From assembly GCF_041260155.1 (NCBI RefSeq), contig NC_091932.1, positions 3,681,501-3,745,500 of the forward strand: DNA of 64,000 nucleotides, read 5' to 3'. Position numbers and translations under genes: made by a program. The notes under the pieces were generated by a model. The model made no database searches and was not told the DNA's origin. It was given only the letters and a program-made list of their open reading frames with translations. Shown here piece after piece: positions 1-10,181 of this stretch; the stretch's first letter is position 1, and the number at the start of each line of letters is the position of its first letter. This stretch comes from Ptychodera flava. Lineage: Eukaryota; Hemichordata; Enteropneusta; Ptychoderidae.

Positions 1-948
1 TAGCGCTCTGATTTTCCCATCTCGCGTTCTCAAGCGGTCTTCGCGTGGATGAGCAGGACACTGGTCTAAGAGCAACAGAGCTTTGGGTTCAAGTCCACGA
101 GACGTCAAATGACAACGCACACTCGGGACGAAATTGTTGAAAAACCACTCCTCGAAAAGAAACTGCGTCATCCATGCATTTCCCGAAGCCATATACCGGT
201 ACACTACAGGTAAATTGTCCATGTTGACATGATGAAAACAACGTGGTTTCAGACTTCTACCGGTACCGATGATGAGTGGTCTCAGCTTGTGGTTGCCCGA
301 TTTGTTCGCCGTCAGCATTATGGTGATGCGTTGTTTGTTCTGTTTGTAGCCGACGGTCTGAGGGTCGTTCGATGAAGCTTGGGACTTCGAGGGCAGCAAC
401 TTCCAAAACAAACCAGCCTCATCTACGTTGTAAACCTGTTCATCACTGTAGCCCTCGGCATCGATAATGTCTTTCAATTTAGCGGGAAAAGTTCGTGCAG
501 CTTCGGCGTCTGCAGATCGGGCTTCACCTTGGATGGCTACTTCGCCAATCGCGTGTCTTCGCTGCCAACGCCAGAACCACCCTGCACTGGCCTCAAACTC
601 AAAGTGGTCTCCCCTGAGTTGTTTTGCCAAAATGCGAGCCTTCTCACGTATGATAGGCCCAGAAAGTGGAGTCCCTCTTGACCGTTCTTGTAAAAATCAA
701 ACGTGTACAGCCTTATCGATATCTTCGTTGTTCGACAGCTTTGCACGTTTTCGGTTGAGGCCCGCCTCTTCATCGACTTCGAAAACAAACTGCCGCAACT
801 TTTCTTCGCTCTTCACCCACCCTCGGATAGTGGATTCACCCACACTCAAATCACGTCCTATCTTCGCTTTTGCTTCACCTTTCTTCACACGGTCAATGGC
901 TTCAAGTTTATCACGGACGGAGATGCTGGATAGCTTTCGCTTAGACAT
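1..948 (-). pseudogene. Tigger-type transposase, N-terminal two thirds, one internal stop
   Basis: Transposase of the pogo/Tigger/CENP-B/jerky family, which cuts and pastes the element through a DDE nuclease fold. The chosen start is the Met at 948, giving MSKRKLSSISVRDKLEAID, the typical start of the first helix-turn-helix domain (about residues 1-55). A second CENP-B-type DNA-binding domain follows, with GWFWRWQRRH near 500-470. The nuclease part shows YNVDEAGLFWK with the first catalytic Asp and LLLDQCPAHP with the second; the third acidic residue would lie beyond the window edge. The frame is open except for one stop near 697, in the place where relatives have the Trp of a V-W-F motif, so a TGG to TGA change is likely. 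This copy is probably fairly young but inactive as written. The family call is firm. Confidence 0.85.
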
Positions 949-1257
949 ACTGCTCAGTTGGAAACGTGAGATCAGAATGATGGCCGGTGTAGAATTCTTC
1001 GACTTTTTATAGCGTGTTTTCAAAGATGTACCGCCAAGAAAATGTGATAACTGGCCTCATACGTTTGATCAAAGCCGGGGTCAAAGGCATACCGCCTGTG
1101 CTTGCGTATGTGTGAAGGGGGCTACAATGGCGTTAGTATGATTGACGTGCAGGTTCATGAGACCACTTTGACTCACCGAATCACGTTGACACTTCGTTTG
1201 ACGTGCTACACTAATTACACAATGCTTGAAGGCGCGACTTAGCGAGGGTCCACTGTA
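1..1257 (-). mobile_element. Tigger (pogo/Tc1-mariner) DNA transposon, 5' part
   Basis: The element reads on the minus strand and runs off the left edge of the window. Its 5' terminus is at position 1255, where the inverted-repeat sequence CAGTGGACCCTCGCTAAGTC (read on the minus strand) is followed outward by TA at 1256-1257, the target dinucleotide of Tc1/mariner-type elements. Short repeated GACGTG-type motifs lie between the terminus and the coding region, as is common in Tigger ends. The other terminus is outside the window, so full length and target duplication cannot be checked. Confidence 0.85.
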
Positions 1258-1499
1258 TGTAAATGAATAAAGATTATGTAAATGAATAAAATGGTTTGAG
1301 TTGGAATGTTACAAGTTGTATTTGCTGATTACAGACAGAGTTGTTTTGGACTAGAAATGTATTTGTTTTCATTCAGATTTTGATGCTGAATTATCAATAA
1401 ATCTGGCAAAACCTCAAGTTATTATTCAAAATATGTTACAAAAAATAAAATATACAGACGATTGGTTGGTCACTTGTAAGTATCCTTTTTTATGTTATT

Positions 1500-3442
1500 T
1501 CATGGCTAACTTGACATCTTCAGTTGGCTTGAAGAGAAACAGGGTCGATGTTAGCGTAATGCTTGAAGGTATGATACACTTCAAAGCATCCATCACTACA
1601 CAGCGCAACTCCACACTGCATGCATTCATATCTGCTGGTTGGGTATCTGACTCTGCAATGATGTTGACGGCCAAATGTCAGCTGATACTGCTGGTCACTT
1701 CAGCCTATCCTTACAACAAAGGCTCTGCAGGGGTTGGTCTTCATGGCACCCTCCTTTGGCTTGATTTTGGATGGAAAATGACACTCTCAAAGTCTGTGGA
1801 TGCTCATTCCCACAGATATTCTGGCTCTTGCACAGGAGTTGGTGTAATTAAATGCGCTTTCTACAAATTGCTCCACAGCTTCAAGTAGGAATTTTGCATG
1901 GCTCATTTTCCATTTGTCTTCATCTGGGCTGAACTTCTTTCAAATTATGAAGGCATTTGTAATGAGCAGACCAAGCAGGCTGAAAAAAAGCATGATATAC
2001 CACTTGTTGTGTCGCCGAAGGAGGGGATAGTATTTACACATCTGATCAGATAAATCAGTGCCTCCCATGTATTTGTTGTATTCCAGGACAGATGTTGGCT
2101 TCAAGACAGGGTTTCCATCACCATCAGTGGACTTGTCATCAAAACCCCACTCTGCCGTGTGTGCATTTGACAGGATGGTGACATCACAAGTTTGTCGTGC
2201 CATTTCAAGCCAAGAGCTCCCCACGCCATCTCCAGATGGTGCCTCCTCTCTTTAGTTTTGTCATCTGAAGAGCTTTTGGCATTTCTTTCCGATTCAGCCT
2301 GGCAGTACCAACAGCAACAGTGTCACGGCTACTTAGGACTCATATAGTAATTATCCATGTATACACTATGTCCCATATCAAGGAACTTGGATGATGTCAG
2401 TAAACCCATAACAATTTTATAGGTCATACCTTCATCCAACTCACTCTCCTCTGCATCTGGGTATGGATTGAAATTTCTCCTTGTGTAAAGGTTGTAGGCG
2501 ATGGTGTAGCCTGTCTTTGCCTGACAGTGAAGGCCTTCATGCCGAATCGGTCAGGCTTGCTGGGGACATAAACTCTCATGGCTAAGTTGCCCCGCCAAGG
2601 CACCATTGCTGCATCCTGACTCAGGCATTTATTGGGATGGTAAACTTCCTGGAATCGACGTGTTATTATGTCATAGACGGGGCGAATTTTGTAGAGTGGA
2701 TCAAAATCCTCGCTACTACGGTCGACTCATGGCTTCGTTGTCATTGAAGTGAAGAAACTGTATGATGATATACTCATACCTATTTCTTGACATACAATTT
2801 GGAAAGAACGGTGTGCGAAGAACTTCACTGGTTGACCAGTAATCGCCCAGATTTCCCTTGTCGACAAGGTCCATTGTGATCGTCAGCCCAAGAAAAACGC
2901 TCAACTCATCCTTGATTACGTTGTACCAACGCTGCATACGGGAAAACAGCGATAGCAAGCCCCTTCTCCTTTTCTCTGCGATAACCTGTTAAGCATACAA
3001 GTTTGTCTCCCTGACTATGATTTCCAAAACTTCGTCAGTTAAGAAGAGACGAATGAAATCAAGAGGAGAGGCATATAGCTGGTACCAATACTTTCATGCC
3101 AACCATAGAGTAATCGTACGGCATAGTCAACTGTACAACATCGTCAATGGGATTTCGAGACCAGTTGTTGGCGACGTCTTCGGGGAAATCAGCATCGTCA
3201 TTGGGATTGGCGACTCACTCGATGGGTATAAAATTTACATCTTCAAAATCCAAAAAATCACCATCATCATCACTATCACTATAAAGAAAATGATGCGCAA
3301 AGAATTCTCTGTCTTCCGGGTTCAAAAGTGCACGAGTATTAGCGTACTGTCGAAGGTAACAGCCTGTAGTCTGATTTGCATCCGCCATATTAGCAATGCA
3401 AAGTACCGCTCGATTAGGTTCTAGCTGGCGCAAAGAATTCAA
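1500..3442 (-). pseudogene. piggyBac transposase (PGBD4-like), several frame breaks
   Basis: Pieces in family order are visible. An acidic N-terminus (DSDDDGDFLDFEDVNF) is at 3442-3215. The N-terminal part of the DDD domain, with FLGLTITMDLVDKGNLGDYW and IIQFLHFND, is at 2958-2716. A middle block, VPWRGNLAMRVYVPSKPDRF, is at 2606-2424. The block with NKYMGGTDLSDQM, which carries the third catalytic Asp of the family, is at 2224-1940. A C-terminal Cys-rich zinc-finger block, with YECMQCGVALCSDGCFEVYHT split over about 1660-1568, follows in another frame. At least three or four frameshifts or stops separate the pieces. The order and motifs make the family secure; the copy cannot encode a working protein. 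Confidence 0.8.
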
Positions 3443-3676
3443 TAGAACATTCTATAAAACGTCATTTCCGCCAGAATAAATTAATGAGTAATAAGGTCAT
3501 ACCATATACGTTTCAAATACGCCATTTTATTTTCCGTATAAGGCATACAGGTCAGTTACGCTCACGACCTTTTGAAATCTTTCAAAGAGACACTCCAGTC
3601 GGTGTATAAACTGACGTGGTGCTGAATGTGGAAGTGCACGTTGGTGTATAAACCGACACGGCACTTTAAGGGTTAA
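1500..3676 (-). mobile_element. piggyBac-type DNA transposon, decayed
   Basis: Minus-strand transposase fragments lie between about 1.5 and 3.44 kb. The 5' terminus is at 3673-3676, a TTAA that on the minus strand is followed by CCCTTAAAGTGCCGTGTCGG. TTAA targets and CCCTT starts are typical of piggyBac elements. Between the terminus and the gene there are two related copies of a motif with GTGTATAAAC. I did not find the matching 3' terminus near 1.26-1.5 kb, so the low end is approximate and the element may abut the Tigger end at 1257. Confidence 0.7.
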
Positions 3677-3689
3677 TATTAATTTCATC

Positions 3690-4290
3690 CTTGAACCCCT
3701 GTGGATCATACCTGGGGACCCTGTGGATGGATATCAAATACAGGAAAGAAAACGGCCGTCACACAGCCTTTTTTGATCAAATCATTACAAAAATTGGCAT
3801 GCATATATATGTGATAGGGATTATATGCACAAACTTTCAATGCAATTGCGCCCAGCATCGCTGAGAAATTTACGTGAATGAAACCACAGTCGTTTAATAT
3901 AAGTAACAAAATGGCCGCCATGCAGCTATTTTAGACTGGATCAAAACAAAAATCAATGTGTATATGTATAACATGTAGAGTAATCTATGTACCAAGTTTA
4001 AATGGAATCGCTTCAAGCATCACTGAGAAATTTGCGCAAACATAAGCACGACATCAAATACAGGAAACAAAATGGCAGCCAGACGGCCATATTGAATCAG
4101 ATAGTAAAACAAATAGACGTGCATATGTATGGCATAGGTAATAATCCTTGTACCAAGTTTGAACAAAATCGCTTCTCGCGTCTCTGAGACATCTGCGTAA
4201 ACAGACGGACGCACGGACGGACACACAGACATGACCAACCCTATAAGTTCCCCCCCCCCTGGACGGTGTCCGTGGGGACTTAAAATCATG
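3690..4290 (+). mobile_element. tandem-core repeat element with GGAC microsatellite and 3' hairpin (copy 0)
   Basis: Three degenerate tandem copies of a ~155 bp core occur at about 3730-4195. Each has a block like AAATGGCNGCC, then GACGTGCATATGTATGGCAT, then GTACCAAGTTTGAA and ATCTGCGTAAAC. The array is followed by a GGACGGAC-type microsatellite (4203-4230) and an end that can fold through CCCC...GGACGGTGTCC...GGGG, finishing GGGGACTTAAAA. The same 3' end closes elements near 16.5, 42.1, 46.05, 60.9 and 61.2 kb. Core repeats, microsatellite and terminal hairpin in this order resemble Helentron-associated elements (HINE, 'pearl', DINE-1); the class is an inference. Confidence 0.6.
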
Positions 4291-6560
4291 CTGATACTAT
4301 CAAAAAGTGTGCCTTTCTAAAACTTTTAAAAACTTGTTGACAGTTGATAGTGGCACAGGCAAATGTTTCTTTGTGTCATTGGTACAGTATTTTGATCATA
4401 GAATCACGGAATAGCTCCAGGAATTAAATCCAGCTTTACCATTCATATGGCTTTCCATCGTGTGTATTTGATGCAATAAGCCACTAGGTTCAGGCAGCAG
4501 GCAAGACACTAAAAAATGGTCACCAAACATAACCCTTGCCTGAATCCACTTTTCCAACCCTCTTTCATCATTTTGACAAATGCTAAAATGACTAGCACTA
4601 CTTCAGCCACCAAAAGTGCAACTTCTGACCAAGGTAAATCTATAGGATAAGCGTTTGCCATGGCCATGGTGGACACGCTCACTCGTATATTTTATTATTT
4701 GAGTCAATTTCCATGGGTAGGCCCGCAAATTCTGAACAAGCTGAATTGCAGCTAACTTCAAAACTAAATGAAATATTGCATTTTTATAATATTAAACTGC
4801 ATTGTTTCCTTGGGATGATGGGTTTATTTGATCAAGTAGGAATGGCAAAATCATGTAGCATGGCTCATTTTAAGCAAAATTAACTTTGAATTAATACTGG
4901 ACTCACCCTTTAAAGGCCTTAGAAAGAGTAAATCTAAAATTGCTGAAAAAGTGAAATTCACTGCTTAAATAATGCATGGAAAGGCTAAACCAAATAATTA
5001 CAACAGAAAAATTGTTTAAGCGTGTATTTACTGAAAAAGTGTGCTGCATTATATTCACATCAACCAATAGTTGTATCCATGAGAAACATAAACATAGCGC
5101 CAAAGTCGCTGTAGCACGGGTGACGGTATTCAGGAGTATTAATTTAAAGGGACAAAGTCGCTCATTTTTGACATTATTTTGGTGATTTTAATTTCATTTG
5201 GAATATTATTGATGTTGTTGTGCTAACTGAAGCATGCTTAATCACTAGTTGTTATGGTGCAACTCATTCGAAGCAGAACATTACAAATATTTTACCAGAA
5301 ACTTTACTTTTGGTGCAGTAAACCTTTGTACGTGACAAACTTTGGTCATTTTGATGCTCCCCTGAGTAATATGTAACAGATAAATTAGAATTTTGATAAA
5401 ATTATTAATATGTAGCCCGCATGAATGAAAAGGTGACGAGTTTTGTTCATTTGGTAACTAACTAACTTCTGTATCAAATTTGACTGAAATCAATATAGCC
5501 ATTCTGTGTATATTTTTATACTAGACAAACTGCCAGAGAAATGGGGTCTCTTACGTTAGATATTGGAACTATTATTTGCTTAAAATTAAAAGTGAATTCA
5601 CACAGCATGGCGAATTGAAAATCATTTATAAATACCTTTTTATATGTGACTTCATAAATATGCACACGACCTGCAGAAAAATCTTAACAATTGTTGCTAT
5701 TTTGAAAGTCTATGAATATGCCATAGAGACCAGGTGTGAAACTCATTTTGGTCCTTGTTTTCATGGACTACCATCGTAGGGGGCGCTATGCTCAATTTTA
5801 AGCTTGGGGGTCAGGCGCAGGCCTTCTTGGTGGCGCCGTGTAGATTACCCATAATGCATTGCAATGTGCTGTCGTCGGTGGCATTATATACAATTTTAAC
5901 CTTGATTACCCAAAATGCATTGCAATGCGCCATGATGTCCTATGCCTTTTCATATTCACTCATAGTGGTCTCTAGTTTCCTTGCAAAAATATTTGGTAGC
6001 AGATATGTGCAGTTTGTATTTTTATTTGAGGGGAGATTGTTGATTTGTGAAATTAGAAAGACGAGGAAAGTCTGTGGCTGAATACAAGTTTTATTGTATT
6101 ATATAAAGACAAAGGTTTGTATAATAAATGCTAAAATGACAAAACTGATCTGCCTAGCAACACGTAAAAGGGCAGTCTAAAACGTAAGCTTTTTAAATGT
6201 TTTGTCAAATTTCAAGCATTTTACACATCCATGATCCATGTTTTCTAAAGCTGAACAGTAAATATGCTGAATGAGCATTCAAATCAAAACCTCCACAAAT
6301 AAGGGGAAATTCGCATTAATATACTGAAATTTCTTGTCTGTAGACCACAGGGGGGCAGGAAGGTAAACAAACAAACAAACAATAAGCAAATAAATAATCA
6401 AAATATAACAAACATACAAACAAGCATACAAATACACAAATAAATAATAAACACAGACAAACAAACAATTAGATAAACAAACAAACAAACATAAAATATC
6501 ATAGAACTTTGAATTAATATCACCAACGAATACACAGACAAATGTATACACACATGCATG
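4291..6560. other. no gene recognised; MITE end and duplicated octamer-like motif
   Basis: No exon or protein family could be supported here. At 5144-5190 TTAA is followed by AGGGACAAAGTCGCTCATTT, which matches the terminus of the TTAA palindromic MITEs at 9647 and 32133, so this may be a solo or truncated end. At 5844-5866 and 5905-5927 an almost identical 23 bp motif containing AATGCATTGCAATG occurs twice, 61 bp apart. Open frames across this motif (to about 6080) show no recognisable protein. Confidence 0.4.
6364..6494. repeat. degenerate (AAAC)n low-complexity tract
   Basis: The stretch consists mainly of AAAC, AAAT and ATAC tetranucleotides with almost no G. It lies just before the Penelope-like coding sequence. 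Confidence 0.85.
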
Positions 6561-6563
6561 TAA

Positions 6564-7358
6564 CGCATCTCAACAATATCTAGTGATAAGGGCATCTTCG
6601 ATAAATATAAAGGGCGATACAATACAGTGCCAAAGGCAAGCGGCTGCACCGAACAAATTGAATTCACCAAGACCAACCAATCAGCGAGGAGAAGCAATAA
6701 CAGGAAGCGTCATATCACGGGGTTCAACCCCCCTTTCAGCAAGAACGTGGAAACTTTAAACATTGGCAGGAAATTTCTCCAACTTGTCGATAAATATTTT
6801 CCAAAGGGGTCTAAACTTCACAAGATCTTCAACAGAAACACAATTAAAGTGAGTTATAGCTGTATGAGGAATATGGCAAGTATAATCAAATCGCACAATA
6901 AGAGGGTAATCTCCGGAGAACAGCGTAAGGACCAACCAGCTGATTGCAATTGCAGGGTTAAGTCGGCATGCCCCTTGAATGGTAACTGTCAAGTCAAAGG
7001 CGTGGTGTACAAGGCCAAAGTATCAACTGAGGACAACGGAAAGAGGGTTTATATCGGCCTCACTGATAACACCTTCAAGACGCGCTACACTAATCACATG
7101 AAATCGTTCCGTAACGAGAAATACAAAAACGACACCGAGCTATCAAAATATGTATGGAACTTAAGAAATAAGGGACAAGACTTTGACATTTCATGGTCAA
7201 TCATTGATAAAGCATTGAGCTACTCTAACATGAACAAGCAATGTAATCTTTGTATATCAGAAAAGCTGCACATTATCAATGCTGACAAATCTACACTGTT
7301 AAACAAACGCTCTGAGTTGGTTTCAAAATGTCGCCACCAAAAAAATATCATTTATTGA
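6564..7358 (+). pseudogene. Penelope-like GIY-YIG endonuclease domain, C-terminal fragment
   Basis: The readable fragment of about 264 residues begins inside a linker (DKGIFDKYKGRYN) and has no proper start codon, so it is a truncated copy. A Cys-rich motif of the CNCRVKSACPLNGNC type stands in front of the nuclease domain; this is typical of Penelope elements. The GIY-YIG core appears as VVYKAK...RVYIGLT, followed by KTRYTNH with the conserved Arg and His/Tyr region, TELSKYVWNL with the conserved Glu, and a last segment CNLCISEKLHIIN with a CxxC. In the family this domain nicks the target DNA to prime reverse transcription. The fragment itself has no stop or frameshift, so the insertion is probably not very old. 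Confidence 0.8.
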
Positions 7359-7560
7359 ATTTTAACACCACCTACAAATAGAATGGTTCGTCCCAATCAT
7401 ATATGTAAGAGTGTCGAGCTAGTAATCCTTTCACTCTATCTGAGGATTGCAAGATGCATGAAACTTATATAGATTTTATTACTTTGTACTTGAAGTAATC
7501 TGTTTATTTATAACGCTCTGCTTTTGCATTGAGCACTGTAATTTCCCACATCTGTATACT

Positions 7561-7563
<3 letters not shown>

Positions 7564-7609
<46 letters not shown>
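7564..7609. repeat. (TA)n microsatellite
   Basis: About 23 uninterrupted AT units at the 3' side of the Penelope-like fragment. It could be the insertion target or have grown from it. Confidence 0.95.
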
Positions 7610-7610
<1 letters not shown>

Positions 7611-7611
<1 letters not shown>

Positions 7612-8096
7612 AACTGACTATTTAGTGTTTGAACATGCTTGAGAAGAAACTATGGTTGATACACACATGAAAAACGATTAAAGTATTATCAGAAGTTACA
7701 GCTACTGTCCCTTTATATCATTTTATTTTCAATTTCAAAATGCTATGGATGCAGGCACACAGTGCACAGTAACAGTAGCAACAACATGTGTATTTCCATC
7801 CTTTTTCTGGATATTTTTTCCCACAGCAAAATCATCTGGTACTAGATCTTCTACCGGTTCTACAATTAAACAGATCAATCACAAATAACATTGGCACAAA
7901 AAATGAAGTGATTAAAAATATTAACATTAACAGTGCTAATACAGCCACTCCCCTCAAACCCTAGTTACTCTATGCAACAACAAAACAAAATCTTTGGGTA
8001 TGAAAATTGATATTCTGCATGCGAAAGAAATTATTTAGTTTGACAACTATTTGTTCATCACAAGCTAGTGGCCTTCAGCTGGTGGGCTATGCCTAA
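7611..8096. other. no gene recognised
   Basis: AT-rich sequence with no supported exon, RNA gene or repeat. Confidence 0.4.
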
Positions 8097-8548
8097 CTAT
8101 CAGTAACGTCACTGCGTTGTCGTGCGTAGGTATGTCCAATCCTACTACAAACTTCTTGACTGAATTCTAGCAGATGATGTGCCACTATATGCTATGAAAC
8201 GTGCAAATCAATTGCTACTAAACGATCTCAAACGTGTAAATTTGGTGAGAATAATGAATGACATATCTCACAAATGTTTTGAAAATTCAGTGAATGTATC
8301 GATACTCACTCATAAGTTACCGACTATAAGTAACGTCACTACGTTTCAGTCCGTAGGTATGTCCGATCCTACTTCAAAATTCTTGACTGAATTCTAGAAA
8401 ATGATGTGCCACTATGTGCTACGAAATGTGCAAATCAATTACTACTAAACGATCTCAAACGTGTAAGGTTGGCGAGAATAATGAATGACATATCTCACAA
8501 ATGTTTTGAAAATTCCGTGAATATGTCGATACTCACTCGCAAGTTACT
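8097..8548. repeat. two-copy tandem repeat, 227 bp unit
   Basis: The block starting GTAACGTCACT at 8103 recurs at 8330, and the similarity continues through ACTAAACGATCTCAAACGTG and ACATATCTCACAAATGTTTT to about 8548. The copies differ at roughly one base in fifteen. No coding function is visible. Confidence 0.85.
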
Positions 8549-9646
8549 GTGTTGCTGACTGACTGACTGTCGTAAGTGAAATGTTCCAACTGTCCTCTGC
8601 CATGAAGTCACAAAACGTCCCCTACCATGCCAGCTCTTCGTTTAGCAGTGGATTCGGGATCACGTTATTATCTGTCGCAACACTTTGAACTTCATCTTGG
8701 TCATTTGAAGACCTCATGAGATATGCCTGATTGCCTCACAGGGGCAGCCCCTAGCCATGGCCATACGCTAATTTATAGAGTTACGTAGTCACAACGTACA
8801 ATGAACGTAGGTGGCAACTGCATAGCCAACAGGCGCTAAACTCGAAACGCTGAAGTAAAATTGTTTAAATTCGCACTGAGATCGCACATTTCGCCCTGAG
8901 TTATCATTGCCAAAAGTAATACCGATCAAAATGACTGACACTAAACCAGCTAAAGTTGCGCATAACATGAAATCTCACTGCGAGAGCAATCGGAGACACT
9001 GCGCAACTAGCGCGCAAATAAGCCTTAGCGGGAACACTGGTCAGGTGCCAAACCCGCCTTGGCCTTCATCAGAAACAATAATGTGCATCATCATGTATAC
9101 GTCCGCCCTGTCAATTGCGGCTAGACATGCTTTTCGCTCTTGTCTGACAACCTCATAACCAATATTACATTTAATGAAAATTAACAAGATCAGTACGATT
9201 TGGTAAATTCATGTTTATTTACACTGAATTAAATATATTCAATTCTCAGCCGTGTACTTTATGAAGCTATGCATGGAGACTGTTCACAGTCACCCCCCCC
9301 AAATCAAACCCTAAGTCACGTGATCTGAAAACCCTAGAAAAATACGGAAAATAATCATTCTAAAATCAATAACTCTTGATGGAATCCTCCAATCAACTTC
9401 ATTTGAACAAATCCCCATCTTCGTGTACCAAGTTAGACTGTCACAAACTTTCGATGCCAAATGTTAAGCGGTTAAAAATTTGTCAGTTTAAACGGTTTAC
9501 AGACACCAAATGTCTACATCCATCCATCCACACAGACAGACAGACAGACAGACAGACAGCCTACTCGACAGAATTCGACACCACATCTATAGCCCTGCTG
9601 ACTACGTCACCCGTGCTAAAAACAGCATGACAAACTGCATGTTCTC
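8549..9646. other. no gene recognised; contains a (CAGA)n tract
   Basis: The only clear feature is a CAGA microsatellite at about 9533-9559. A short C-run lies near 9293-9300. Open frames here are short and unlike known proteins. Confidence 0.4.
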
Positions 9647-9988
9647 TTAAAGGACAAAATCAACCATTTTTCATAAATTTTGTTTGATGCAAGATACTAT
9701 ATTATATTGTTTGACATGTTCATGACATGTTGAAAGATACTAAATGAATGAACCCCCGTTTTAGACACTATACATGAAACCGTCGCGAAAATGAATTAAT
9801 GGTCATGACCATTAATTCATTTGCGAGATGATTTCATTTAATTTGTCTGAAACCGGGTTCAAATACCGGTATATGCATGGTCAACCATTCATTCAATATC
9901 TTTCAGCATGTCATGAACATGTCAAACAATAAGTAGTATCTTGCATCAAACAAAATTTATGAAAAATGGCTGACTTTGTTCCTTTTAA
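9647..9988. mobile_element. palindromic TTAA MITE, copy 1
   Basis: TTAA at 9647-9650 and at 9985-9988 bounds a 342 bp imperfect palindrome. The arms begin AGGACAAAATCAACCATTTT and end with its inverted match (AAAAATGGCTGACTTTGTTC), and the centre is AATTAATGGTCATGACCATT. A second full copy is at 32133-32497 and a possible end at 5144. TTAA target duplication suggests mobilisation by a piggyBac- or Kolobok-type transposase; there is no coding capacity. Confidence 0.85.
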
Positions 9989-10006
9989 CAATTTAGCTTA
10001 CCTTAT

Positions 10007-10181
10007 CTACAAAATAAGGCATATATGAACTGCACCATACCGGGGGTACAGCCCGCTTAATAACCTCAACAGTGGAGTCAATGTTTCTGTCCCAGACAGA
10101 TGGCTGCTGATGCTGTTGTACAGACAGTTTCCGTCTCCAGTTGCCATCCCCACATAGTGAGTTTTCATACAGCTCTCATAT
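10007..10181 (-). CDS. OTU-domain exon (exon D)
   Basis: The acceptor is TTGCTTCAG at 10182-10190. The exon reads YESCMKTHYVGMATGDGNC then LYNSISSHLSGTE, matching the catalytic loop and following helix of OTU proteases. After that an alternative frame (EVIKRAVPPVWCSSYMPYF) looks more protein-like than the open one, so a small indel near 10095 is likely. A palindromic MITE begins only about 20 bp downstream (9988). Confidence 0.6.

Larger units (their letters stand above)
6564..7610 (+). mobile_element. Penelope-like retroelement, 5'-truncated 3' part
   Basis: Only the last part of the element remains: the end of the RT-to-endonuclease linker, the GIY-YIG endonuclease domain and a short 3' tail. 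The frame is open back to a stop at 6561-6563, and no reverse transcriptase motifs are visible upstream, so the copy is 5'-truncated as is usual for target-primed insertions. The tail after the stop at 7358 contains TGAGGATTGCAAGATGCATG and ends in a (TA)n run at 7564-7609. Confidence 0.75.

Noticed and set aside
379-1012. Plus-strand open frames opposite the Tigger transposase
   Set aside because: They are antisense shadows of a clearly recognisable minus-strand transposase.
1433-1888. 151-codon plus-strand frame
   Set aside because: The opposite strand carries the Cys-rich C-terminus of the piggyBac transposase; the plus frame resembles nothing.
3690-4290. SINE interpretation of the GGAC/hairpin elements
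   Set aside because: No tRNA- or 5S-like head with A and B boxes and no poly-A tail were seen; tandem cores fit better with HINE-type elements.
6279-6697. Minus-strand frames rich in Cys, Val, Phe and Tyr
   Set aside because: Translation of the AAAC/AAAT low-complexity tract.
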